Positions 1-6,731 of a DNA stretch of 10,193 bases are shown piece after piece; position 1 is the stretch's first letter, and every line of letters starts with the position of its first letter. The notes under the pieces are model-generated. The model saw nothing but the letters and a program-made list of their open reading frames with translations. It was not told where the DNA came from and ran no database searches. The position numbers were made by a program, and so were the translations under genes. Origin of the DNA: JAOTWJ01 sp036398175 (lineage in GTDB: Bacteria; Gemmatimonadota; Gemmatimonadetes; Gemmatimonadales; GWC2-71-9); the NCBI GenBank assembly GCA_036398175.1, contig DASWHL010000119.1, positions 1-10,193 of the forward strand, given 5' to 3'.

Positions 1-3000
1 CGCCGCGATCGCGTCGCGATGGGCCGCCGCGGCCGCCTCGATCTCCGGATCACCGGAAACACTTAAAATAACACGGGTGGTGTACTGGTACCCAGCCTCC
101 TTGCGGAATCGCTGGACCCGGTTGACCAGCTCGCGGGCCAGACCCTCCCGCCGCAGCTCGTCGGTGACGGTCGGGTCGAGCGCCACGACGAACGCCCCCT
201 CGCTCTGCACGAGCCAGTCGGTGGCCACCTCGCGCTCAATCACGACGTCCTCGGACCGGAAGCGGAACGGCCCCCCGTCCGCCTCCACGGTCACCTCGCC
301 GCCCGTCTCCAGGGTGCGCAACGCCGCGGCGTCCAGCCCCTCGGCCGCGCGGGCCGCGCGCGGCGTGGCCTTCCCGTACACCTTGCCCAGGGCCCGGAAG
401 TTGGGCTTCCCGCGGAGCCGGACCAGCTCGTGGTCGTCGGCGAACGTGATGGTGCGCACGTTCACTTCGTCCGCCAGCAACGCGAGGAGCGCCGTCAGCG
501 CGTGGTCCCGGGCGGCCGCGGGCACGGCCACGCGCATCCGCGCGAGCGGCTGACGGACGCGGAGGCCGGCCTGATCGCGGGCCGCCCGGGCCAGCGTCGC
601 GAGCCGACGCACCGCGTCCATGGCGCCGGCCAGCCCCGGGTCGCCGGGCGGGCGCGGCTCCGGCATCCGGGCCAGGTGGACCGACGTACCGGTCAGCCGG
701 CGGTGGATGGCGTCGCTCACGAACGGCGCCGCGGGCGCGAGCAGGCGACAGAGCGTCACGAGCGCCTCGTGCAGGGTGGCCAGAGCGGCGGGATCCGCCG
801 TGGCGTCCGGCGCCCAGAACCGGCCCCGGTTGACCCGCACGTACCAGTTCGAGAGGTCCTGGTCCGCGAAGTCGAGCAGGGCGCGCACCCCGGCCGTCAC
901 GTCGTAGGCGTCCCACGCCGCGCACACGTCGCGCACGAGCGTATCGAGCCGATCCAGCAGCCAGCGATCCACGAGCGGCCGGTCGGCGCGGGGCGGAGCC
1001 GCCGCGGGTTCCCAGTCCTCCGCGTAGAGGGCGAAGAACCCGTAGGTGTTCCGTAGCCGGGTGAGCGAACCGGTCGCGACCTCCACGATCACCGCCGGAT
1101 CGAAGCGCTTGGGCAGCCACACCTGGCTCGACGCGAGCAGGTACAGCCGCACCGCGTCCGCCCCGAACTGCTCCACGGCCTTCCACGGATCCACGACGTT
1201 GCCGACCCGCTTGGACATCTTCCGGCCATCGGCGTCGAGGACGAGTCCGTTCACGATCACGTTGCGGTAGGCCGGGCCGTCGAACAGGCCTGCCGCGATG
1301 GCGAGCAGCGAGTAGAACCAGCCGCGCGTCTGGTCGAGCCCCTCGCAGATGAAGTCCGCCGGGAAGTGCCGCCGGAACTCCGCTTCGTGCGCGAACGGAT
1401 AATGCCACTGGGCCACGGGCATCGCGCCGGAGTCGAACCACGCGTCAATCACCTCGGGGACGCGCCGCATGCGGCCGCCACACTCGCGGCACGGGAAGTC
1501 GAGCGCATCCACGGCGGGCTTGTGGGGATCGAAGTCGTCGCCGAGCGGCCGCCCCAGCCGCTCGGCCAGCTCGGCGTACGAGCCGAGCACCGCGAGGTGC
1601 GTCTCGTCCCGCTCGCAGCGCCACACCGGTAGCGGCGTCCCCCAATAGCGGTCCCGCGAGAGCGCCCAGTCAATGTTGTTCTCGAGCCATTCGCCGAACC
1701 GCCCGGTTCCCACCTCCGCGGGATGCCAGCCCACCGCGCCGTTGATGGCCAGCATCCGGTCCCGATACGCCGTGGTCCGGATGAACCAGGAGCGCCGCGC
1801 GTAGTAGATGAGCGGCGAATCGCACCGCCAGCAGAACGGGTAGGTGTGCTGGTATCCCTCCGGCTCGTACCGCCCGAAGAGCCGGCCGGCCGCGCCCAGC
1901 CGGGCCGCGATCACGGGGTTCGCCTCGAACACCGTCCGACCGTTGATGGCGTCCCACGCGGTGCCGGCGAACCGGCCAGCGGCGTCCACCGGGTTCACGA
2001 ACTCGAGTCCCTCGCGCTGCGCCACCGCGTGGTCGTCGGCCCCGAAGGCGGGCGCGAGGTGCACGAGGCCGGTGCCTTCCTCGCTGGTCACGAATTCGCC
2101 CGCCACCACCCGGAACGCGCGGGCCGGGTCCACCCGGACGGCGTCAAGCAGCTGGTGATACGCGCGCCCCACCAGCTCGCGCCCCGGGAAGGCGCCGAGC
2201 TCCGCGAACTCCCCGAGCCGCCTGCCGTGGGTGGCCCCGGGGACGACCTTCGACTCGGCAATCCCCCGCTCCACGATCACGCGGGTGCCGTCCACGTCCA
2301 GCTCCACGTACTGGAGGTCCGGATGGACGGCCACGGCGACGTTCGACGGCAGCGTCCAGGGCGTGGTCGTCCAGACCAGCAGGTGCCGCGGCCGGCCGTC
2401 GGTGGCGGGCTCGGTGAGGCGGAACAGCACGTAGATGGACGGGCTGTGATGCGTCGCGTAGCCCAGCGCCAGCTCGTGGCTCGACAGCACCGTGCCACAG
2501 CGCGGGCAGTAGGGCAGCACCTTGTGACCCTCGACCAGCAGCCCGTGCTGGTGGAGTTGGGCCAGCAGCCACCACACCGACTCGACGTAGTCGTTGGTGT
2601 ACGTGACGTACGCGCGGTCGTACTCCAGCCAGTAGCCGATCCGGGACGACAGCGCCTCGAACTCCCCCTTGTAGGTGAACACGCTCTCCCGGCATCGCCG
2701 GTTGAACTCGGCCACGCCGAAGCGCTCGATGTCCGCCTTGCCGGAGAGGCCGAGCGCCTTCTCCACCTCGATCTCCACCGCCAGCCCGTGCGTGTCCCAG
2801 CCCGCGATCCGCGTCACCTGACGGCCGCGCATGGCCTGGTAGCGGCAGACCAGGTCCTTGATCGTGCGGGCGAACACGTGATGGATCCCGGGGCGGCCAT
2901 TGGCGGTGGGCGGCCCTTCGTAGAACACGAACGGCTCCCCGTCCCGCGTGGCCTCCAGCGTGCGCCGAAAGACGTCCTCCCGCTCCCACGCGGCCAGCAC

Positions 3001-3051
3001 GTCGCGCTCGAGCGCGTCGGCCGACGGGTACTCCAGCGGCTGATACGCCAT
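1..3051 (-). CDS. ileS: Isoleucyl-tRNA synthetase, type 2 (3' end cut by window edge)
   Basis: Charges tRNA-Ile with isoleucine in the cytoplasm and edits mischarged valine. The frame is open for 1017 codons from ATG at 3051 to the left edge. From family lengths near 1040-1060, perhaps 30-50 C-terminal residues are missing. Domains in order: Rossmann catalytic core with the class I signature as GIHH (residues 55-58, in GRPGIHHV); the conserved WDTHGL; a CP1 editing domain with a threonine-rich TTTPWTLPSN stretch and HLAPAFGADD; the KMSKR loop (611-615); then the anticodon-binding domain. CxxC pairs at C182/C185 and C407/C410, and C479 with C521/C524, match the two zinc sites of Thermus IleRS. 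The usual HGLPVE reads HGLAVE. KMSKR and the Thermus-like layout indicate the type 2 (eukaryote-like) clade. The start lies 31 bp after divIVA with a weak GGGTGG ribosome site. The gap is too short for a T-box leader. A run of A/T-ending codons near the left edge is unlike the rest of the gene. Confidence 0.99.
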   Translation of the reverse strand, partial: MAYQPLEYPSADALERDVLAAWEREDVFRRTLEATRDGEPFVFYEGPPTANGRPGIHHVFARTIKDLVCRYQAMRGRQVTRIAGWDTHGLAVEIEVEKALGLSGKADIERFGVAEFNRRCRESVFTYKGEFEALSSRIGYWLEYDRAYVTYTNDYVESVWWLLAQLHQHGLLVEGHKVLPYCPRCGTVLSSHELALGYATHHSPSIYVLFRLTEPATDGRPRHLLVWTTTPWTLPSNVAVAVHPDLQYVELDVDGTRVIVERGIAESKVVPGATHGRRLGEFAELGAFPGRELVGRAYHQLLDAVRVDPARAFRVVAGEFVTSEEGTGLVHLAPAFGADDHAVAQREGLEFVNPVDAAGRFAGTAWDAINGRTVFEANPVIAARLGAAGRLFGRYEPEGYQHTYPFCWRCDSPLIYYARRSWFIRTTAYRDRMLAINGAVGWHPAEVGTGRFGEWLENNIDWALSRDRYWGTPLPVWRCERDETHLAVLGSYAELAERLGRPLGDDFDPHKPAVDALDFPCRECGGRMRRVPEVIDAWFDSGAMPVAQWHYPFAHEAEFRRHFPADFICEGLDQTRGWFYSLLAIAAGLFDGPAYRNVIVNGLVLDADGRKMSKRVGNVVDPWKAVEQFGADAVRLYLLASSQVWLPKRFDPAVIVEVATGSLTRLRNTYGFFALYAEDWEPAAAPPRADRPLVDRWLLDRLDTLVRDVCAAWDAYDVTAGVRALLDFADQDLSNWYVRVNRGRFWAPDATADPAALATLHEALVTLCRLLAPAAPFVSDAIHRRLTGTSVHLARMPEPRPPGDPGLAGAMDAVRRLATLARAARDQAGLRVRQPLARMRVAVPAAARDHALTALLALLADEVNVRTITFADDHELVRLRGKPNFRALGKVYGKATPRAARAAEGLDAAALRTLETGGEVTVEADGGPFRFRSEDVVIEREVATDWLVQSEGAFVVALDPTVTDELRREGLARELVNRVQRFRKEAGYQYTTRVILSVSGDPEIEAAAAAHRDAIAA
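1207..1221 (-). other. KMSKR catalytic loop of IleRS
   Basis: Codons AAG ATG TCC AAG CGG give K611-M-S-K-R615 within DADGRKMSKRVGN. This is the second class I signature, which stabilises the adenylation transition state. Arg in place of the final Ser of KMSKS is usual in type 2 and eukaryotic-type IleRS, so it supports the clade assignment and is not a defect. Confidence 0.95.
2878..2889 (-). other. Swapped class I signature motif GIHH in IleRS
   Basis: The codons GGG ATC CAT CAC encode G55-I56-H57-H58, where most class I synthetases have His-x-Gly-His. Flanking residues (GPPTANGRP before, VFARTIKDL after) align directly with the Thermus segment around PHVGH, so the register is clear. First and third positions are exchanged, giving GxHH. 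This variant is known in a subset of type 2 IleRS enzymes and has been linked to mupirocin hyper-resistance. The resistance of this particular protein is inferred. Confidence 0.95.
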
Positions 3052-3082
3052 CAAGCCACCCACATCGGCCGGGGGCGCGGCG

Positions 3083-3574
3083 TCATGCGGACCCGGGTGC
3101 GCTGCCGTCGCGCTCGTGGGTTTCCAGCGCGTCCACCTCCGCGAGGGCGCGCTCCAGGAGCTGCCGGTAGGCCGCGAGATAGGCGCTGAAATGCCGATGC
3201 GCCGCGTCCGCGTCGCGCCGGACATCCCGCTCGGCCTCCCGCGAGTCCGCGATCAGCCGCTCGCCCTCCACCCGGGCCTCCCGCAGAATCAGCTCGGCCT
3301 CCTGCCGCGCGAGCCGCTCCGTGTCGGCCCGCGCCTGCTGCGCCCCCACGAGGGCGTCGTTGAGCGCTTTCTCCCGCTCCCGATAGGCCTTCAGCTGTTC
3401 CCGGAGCCCGTGGACCCGTTCCTCGAGGCCCTGCCGTTCCTTGAGCAGGCGCTCGAGCTCCGTCGCCACGCGGCCGCGGAAGTCGTCCACCGCGGCCCGA
3501 TCGTACCCGAACGCCGTGCGGCCGAACTCCTGCGCGCGCACGTCAATGGGCGTCAGTCGAAACTCGTCGTTCAT
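3083..3574 (-). CDS. divIVA: DivIVA-family polar/septal coiled-coil protein
   Basis: A 163-residue protein of the DivIVA family, cytoplasmic coiled-coil proteins that bind curved inner membrane at poles and septa and recruit partners. Residues 6-43 match the N-terminal lipid-binding domain (RLTPIDVRAQEF, then GYDRAAVDDF). Residues about 35-150 are heptad-like, rich in Glu, Arg, Leu and Ala, and include a LILREARVEGERLI segment very like Bacillus DivIVA. A short Ser/Gly/Pro tail follows. Length is close to the Bacillus protein (164). The ATG at 3574 overlaps the yggS stop as ATGA and is preceded by a good ribosome site (GGGGAG, 8 bases upstream). An in-frame upstream extension to 3814 exists but runs through yggS and carries no family sequence. 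The Phe-Arg pair at the membrane-binding tip of the Bacillus protein is not conserved (Ala-Phe here). A more general coiled-coil role remains possible. Confidence 0.9.
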   Translation of the reverse strand: MNDEFRLTPIDVRAQEFGRTAFGYDRAAVDDFRGRVATELERLLKERQGLEERVHGLREQLKAYREREKALNDALVGAQQARADTERLARQEAELILREARVEGERLIADSREAERDVRRDADAAHRHFSAYLAAYRQLLERALAEVDALETHERDGSAPGSA

Positions 3575-4257
3575 GCGCTCCGCTCCCCGAAGAGCACCGT
3601 TCCCAACCGCAGCATCGTGGCTCCCTCCGCGACGGCCGCCGCGTAGTCGGCGCTCATCCCCATGGACAGGTCGGCCAGCGGCCACGCCGCGCTCGCCAGG
3701 CCATCCCGCAGGCGTCGCAGCCCGGCGAACGTGCGCCGCTGCACCGCCACGTCGTCCGTGAAGGGCGCCATGGTCATCAGCCCGCGCACCGCGAGTCCGG
3801 GCAGCGCCACGCACCGCTCGATCAGCGCGCCGGCCTCGGACGGCGCGCAGCCCGCTTTCTGCGGCTCCTCCGCCACGTTCACCTGCACCAGCACGGGCAC
3901 CACCACGCCGGCCCGCGCCGCCGCGCCGCTCAGGGCCTCCGCCAGCCGCGGCGCGTCCAGCGAATGCACCAGCGCAAACCGGGTCGGCACGAACTTCGCC
4001 TTGTTCGTCTGCAGGTGGCCGATCAGGTGCCAGCGCACGGGCTCGGCAACCGCCTCGACCTTGGCCAGCGCCTCCTGGACCCGATTCTCTCCCACGTCCC
4101 CGAGCCCGGCCCGCCAGGCGGCGCCCACGGCGGCCGCCGGGTGCCCCTTGGTGACGGCCACGATGGTCACCTCGTGACGCAGCCCTTCGGCGGCCTGCAC
4201 GCGGGCCACCTGCTCGCGCACCCGCGCGACGTTGCCGGCGAGGGCCTCGAAGGTCAT
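3571..4257 (-). CDS. yggS: YggS/PROSC-family PLP-binding homeostasis protein
   Basis: A 228-residue cytoplasmic protein of the YggS/PLPBP family, which binds pyridoxal 5'-phosphate and buffers its supply and amino-acid metabolism; no enzymatic reaction is established for the family. It is a single alanine-racemase-like TIM barrel of normal length. Visible family signatures are VAVTKGHP with PLP lysine K37, VGENRVQEA (55-63), WHLIGHLQTNK (76-86), LSMGMSADY (197-205) and the phosphate-binding RLGTVLFGER (217-226). The ATG at 4257 begins right at the family N terminus; an in-frame extension to 4362 would run into the upstream gene and adds no family sequence. The stop overlaps the divIVA start by 4 bp, so translation is probably coupled. 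No clear Shine-Dalgarno sequence precedes the ATG, but a -10-like TAAAAT lies 8 bases upstream, so the gene may also be read from its own near-leaderless transcript. In Firmicutes the orthologue ylmE sits in the divIVA cluster. Confidence 0.97.
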   Translation of the reverse strand: MTFEALAGNVARVREQVARVQAAEGLRHEVTIVAVTKGHPAAAVGAAWRAGLGDVGENRVQEALAKVEAVAEPVRWHLIGHLQTNKAKFVPTRFALVHSLDAPRLAEALSGAAARAGVVVPVLVQVNVAEEPQKAGCAPSEAGALIERCVALPGLAVRGLMTMAPFTDDVAVQRRTFAGLRRLRDGLASAAWPLADLSMGMSADYAAAVAEGATMLRLGTVLFGERSA

Positions 4258-4265
4258 AGCCGTTG

Positions 4266-4294
4266 ATTTTACCGCGACGTAGCTGGCCCTACAA
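4266..4294 (-). promoter_or_regulatory. Candidate internal promoter for yggS-divIVA-ileS
   Basis: On the minus strand a TAAAAT box (4266-4271, 5/6 to the sigma-70 -10 consensus) is separated by 17 bp from TTGTAG (4289-4294, only 3/6 to TTGACA). The -10 box ends 8 bases before the yggS ATG, so transcription would start at or just before the start codon, as in leaderless genes. It is one of very few AT-rich patches in the window. The -35 match is poor and there is no expression evidence. Confidence 0.35.
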
Positions 4295-4305
4295 GCCGCG
4301 CTACG
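4278..4305 (-). promoter_or_regulatory. Imperfect hairpin over the stop codon before yggS
   Basis: CGTAGC and GCTACG form a 6-bp perfect stem whose 5' arm contains the TAG stop of the glycosyltransferase gene. Inside it GGC/GCC can add three pairs around a 7-base loop (internal loop 1x2). There is no U-tract after it, so a classical intrinsic terminator is unlikely. An RNA-processing, attenuation or mRNA-stabilising element is possible. It overlaps the candidate -35 box. A stem this short could arise by chance. Confidence 0.35.
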
Positions 4306-6712
4306 ACCCCGAATCCGCGACCGCGGTGTCGCCCAGGAACAGCGGCGCCGAGGACAGAGCATCGAGGACGGCCTTGAGGTCGGCGTTGGGCGCGAGATGA
4401 TATCCCTTGCGCAACGCCTCCACGGCGCGATCCCGGTATCCGAACACCTCGAGCCCCTGCCCGAGCGCCAGGAACGGCAGGCTCAGATTCGTGGCGATGT
4501 TGCGGGTCGTCGGATCGAGGGCCAGCGTGTCCACGTCGAACAGCCCGGCGTAGCGGTAGACATGATGCACCAGCGAGTCCGTCCGGGGGACGTTGACGGG
4601 AATACCCAGCACGCTGCCGGGCACGAGCGCTGCGGAGTCGGGCGCCGCCGTCAGGTGGACGCGGATCATGAGACCCTCGCTCACCATGTAGGGATGCAGC
4701 CCCAGCCAGTTGGCGCTGCCCGCGGTGACCGAGTAGTAGACGGGACGCCGATGCAGGTTCTCCTGCATCAGCCGCATCATCAGGATGTCCTTCACCCAGA
4801 GCGGCGTGTTCCGCGGGAACGTGCGCGAGGCGCGGCCGGCACGGAACGTCAACTCCCGTTCGAGCAGCTGCGGGATGAGGGCGCCGATCTGCGCGTCGGT
4901 CATGGTGTGCAGCGGTGGGGGCGGCTCCGCGGGCGCCAGGTGGGCAAACCAGGGCGCCAGGGCCGGATCGAACGGCCGCACGGGGTTGTCGCGGAGCTGG
5001 CGCAGGTACCAGTCCGTGTTGCCGAGCGACAGGTTCACCACCGCCACGTCCTGCCGGATTCCTTCGACCTCCTGCGCCCACCACAGGGGGAAGGTGTCGT
5101 TGTCGCCGTTGGTGAACATGATGCCGTACGGCTCGACCGACTGGAGCATGTCGTACGCGAAGTCGCGGGCGAGCGTGGCGGTGGGGCCGTGTCGCCGGCT
5201 CGCGGCCGTGAAGTTGAGCGCGAGCGGCAGGAGCGCCAGCGCCAGCACCGCCACCGACCCGCCGCGGGCCGCCGCGGTGGCCGCGCCGAGGCGTGCGCGG
5301 AGCGCCCGGGCCAGCGTCGCGAGCCCGATCCCCGCGAAGAGCCCCCACGCCTGGAACGACACCGTGAAGAAGTAGTCCCGTTCCCGCACCTCGTGCTGCT
5401 CGCCCTGGGGGAACAGGTCCCACCCGAGGGAATAGCCGGGCTTGAAATTCATGTACCCCATCAACGCCGGCCCCGTCGTGAGGAAGAGCAGGAGCAGCAG
5501 CCAGAACACGGACCGGTCCCGGCGGTACAGCTCGCCCAGGCCGACGACGCCACAGGTCGTGAACGCCAGCGTGAAGGGCAGCCGGGCGCCCGCGAACACG
5601 GCCTTTGTGGCCGCCAGGCCGTTGGCCCACTGCCAGTCGAAGTACTGCAGGTAGTTCTGCACCTGCAGGCCGATGATCGTCAGGTTGCGGCCCGGGTTGT
5701 CGGGCCCCGACGGGAAGACCGGATTGTCCAAAGGCGACCGCGGCGGATACTGCTCCCGCTGGATGACCGAGAGCAGGGCCTCCCACGTGGACGGATCCGC
5801 TTCGTTGATGAACGGATCGAGTCCCGCCCGGATATAGAGGAACAGGTAGGTCGAGGCCCCGACCGCCGCGATGGCCACGACCGTGAGCGCGAAGCCCAGC
5901 GATCCCACGCTGGCGGCGTAGACCGCGGCGGCCAGAAACGCGAGGCCGCCGAGCACGAGCAGCGACGTGCTGCCGAGCCCCGCCCCGATCAGCAGCGCCC
6001 AGACTCCCAGCAGGACGGCCCATTGCGCCCACTCGGCGCGGCGGTCGGCCTCCGCGGGCAACGGCTCGGTCTTGAGCACGTGCCAGACGAACACGATCAG
6101 CGCCGGACCCACCAGCAGCGTCAGCAGGTGGTTGCCGAGGGAGACGGCCCCGATGTACACGATGAGCAGCAGGATGTGCGACGCCCGCATCGTGCCGCGA
6201 TGGCTCCGCCAGAGCCACGCCAGCCAGCACACGGCGGCGATGCTGAACGCCGCCACCATGTAGACCTCGGTCTCGTTCGAGTTCTGCCAGACCGTGAACG
6301 CGAACGCGGAGGCCAGGGCCGCGGCGATGGCGCCGCCCCACACGAACAGGCCGTCCCCGGCCGCCGTAGGGTCGTCGCTGCGCCACCCGCGCAGCGCCTG
6401 CACCACGACCAGGAACAGACAGGCCGCCGCCCCGGCGCTGAAGACGGCGGTCATGAAGTTCGTGCGCCAGGCGAACTCGCCGAACGGTACGAGCTGCCCG
6501 AACACGTTGCCCAGGAGCACGAAGAGCGGCGTCCCGGGGGGATGGGGGATCCCGAGGAGCCGCGCGGCCGCGATGAACTCGCCCGCGTCCCAGAAGGTCA
6601 CGGTGGGCGCGAGCGTGTAGAGGTAGCCGGCGAGCACGACGACGAAGACGAGACTCGCCGCGCGGTACGGGGGCCGCTCGGCGGTCACCCGTTCGGGGGT
6701 CGTTGCTGGCAT
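4301..6712 (-). CDS. DUF2723 (TMEM260-like) GT-C membrane glycosyltransferase
   Basis: An 803-residue polytopic membrane protein of the DUF2723 family. The human relative TMEM260 is a protein O-mannosyltransferase, and bacterial members are predicted lipid-linked-sugar glycosyltransferases of GT-C fold. After TM1 (about 19-35) comes TFWDAGEFIAAARLLGIPHP: D42 and E45 fit the acidic catalytic pair of the first outer loop, and HPPG (57-60) is a family signature. About 12 hydrophobic segments follow to roughly residue 500, with NSNETEVY between two of them. The C-terminal third is soluble, presumably periplasmic, with NGDNDTFPLWWAQE and a short helical-repeat-like end (DRAVEALRKGYHLAP). I chose ATG 6712, 19 bp after the cdaA stop; a TTG at 6772 in frame would overlap cdaA. 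No Shine-Dalgarno is visible, so translation may be coupled or leaderless. The membrane family is clear; sugar donor and acceptor cannot be read from sequence. Confidence 0.93.
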   Translation of the reverse strand: MPATTPERVTAERPPYRAASLVFVVVLAGYLYTLAPTVTFWDAGEFIAAARLLGIPHPPGTPLFVLLGNVFGQLVPFGEFAWRTNFMTAVFSAGAAACLFLVVVQALRGWRSDDPTAAGDGLFVWGGAIAAALASAFAFTVWQNSNETEVYMVAAFSIAAVCWLAWLWRSHRGTMRASHILLLIVYIGAVSLGNHLLTLLVGPALIVFVWHVLKTEPLPAEADRRAEWAQWAVLLGVWALLIGAGLGSTSLLVLGGLAFLAAAVYAASVGSLGFALTVVAIAAVGASTYLFLYIRAGLDPFINEADPSTWEALLSVIQREQYPPRSPLDNPVFPSGPDNPGRNLTIIGLQVQNYLQYFDWQWANGLAATKAVFAGARLPFTLAFTTCGVVGLGELYRRDRSVFWLLLLLFLTTGPALMGYMNFKPGYSLGWDLFPQGEQHEVRERDYFFTVSFQAWGLFAGIGLATLARALRARLGAATAAARGGSVAVLALALLPLALNFTAASRRHGPTATLARDFAYDMLQSVEPYGIMFTNGDNDTFPLWWAQEVEGIRQDVAVVNLSLGNTDWYLRQLRDNPVRPFDPALAPWFAHLAPAEPPPPLHTMTDAQIGALIPQLLERELTFRAGRASRTFPRNTPLWVKDILMMRLMQENLHRRPVYYSVTAGSANWLGLHPYMVSEGLMIRVHLTAAPDSAALVPGSVLGIPVNVPRTDSLVHHVYRYAGLFDVDTLALDPTTRNIATNLSLPFLALGQGLEVFGYRDRAVEALRKGYHLAPNADLKAVLDALSSAPLFLGDTAVADSGS

Positions 6713-6731
6713 GGGCGTGGACGTGGCGGGT

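Noticed and set aside
236..1441. A 401-codon minus-strand frame inside ileS
   Set aside because: It is the wrong frame of ileS. The adjacent frame gives the conserved IleRS sequence with KMSKR without interruption, so there is no frameshift.
3052..3082. Possible T-box riboswitch ahead of ileS
   Set aside because: The gap is 31 bp, far too short for a T-box leader, and no leader or terminator structure is visible.
1723..3189. A 488-codon plus-strand open frame opposite ileS
   Set aside because: Low-complexity Arg/Pro/Val/His composition, and it lies entirely opposite the well-conserved IleRS frame and the divIVA end. It is a composition shadow.
3575..3814. Longer divIVA reading frame starting within yggS
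   Set aside because: The added 80 residues are Arg/Gly/Ala shadow sequence of yggS. The family N terminus begins just after ATG 3574, which has a good ribosome site.
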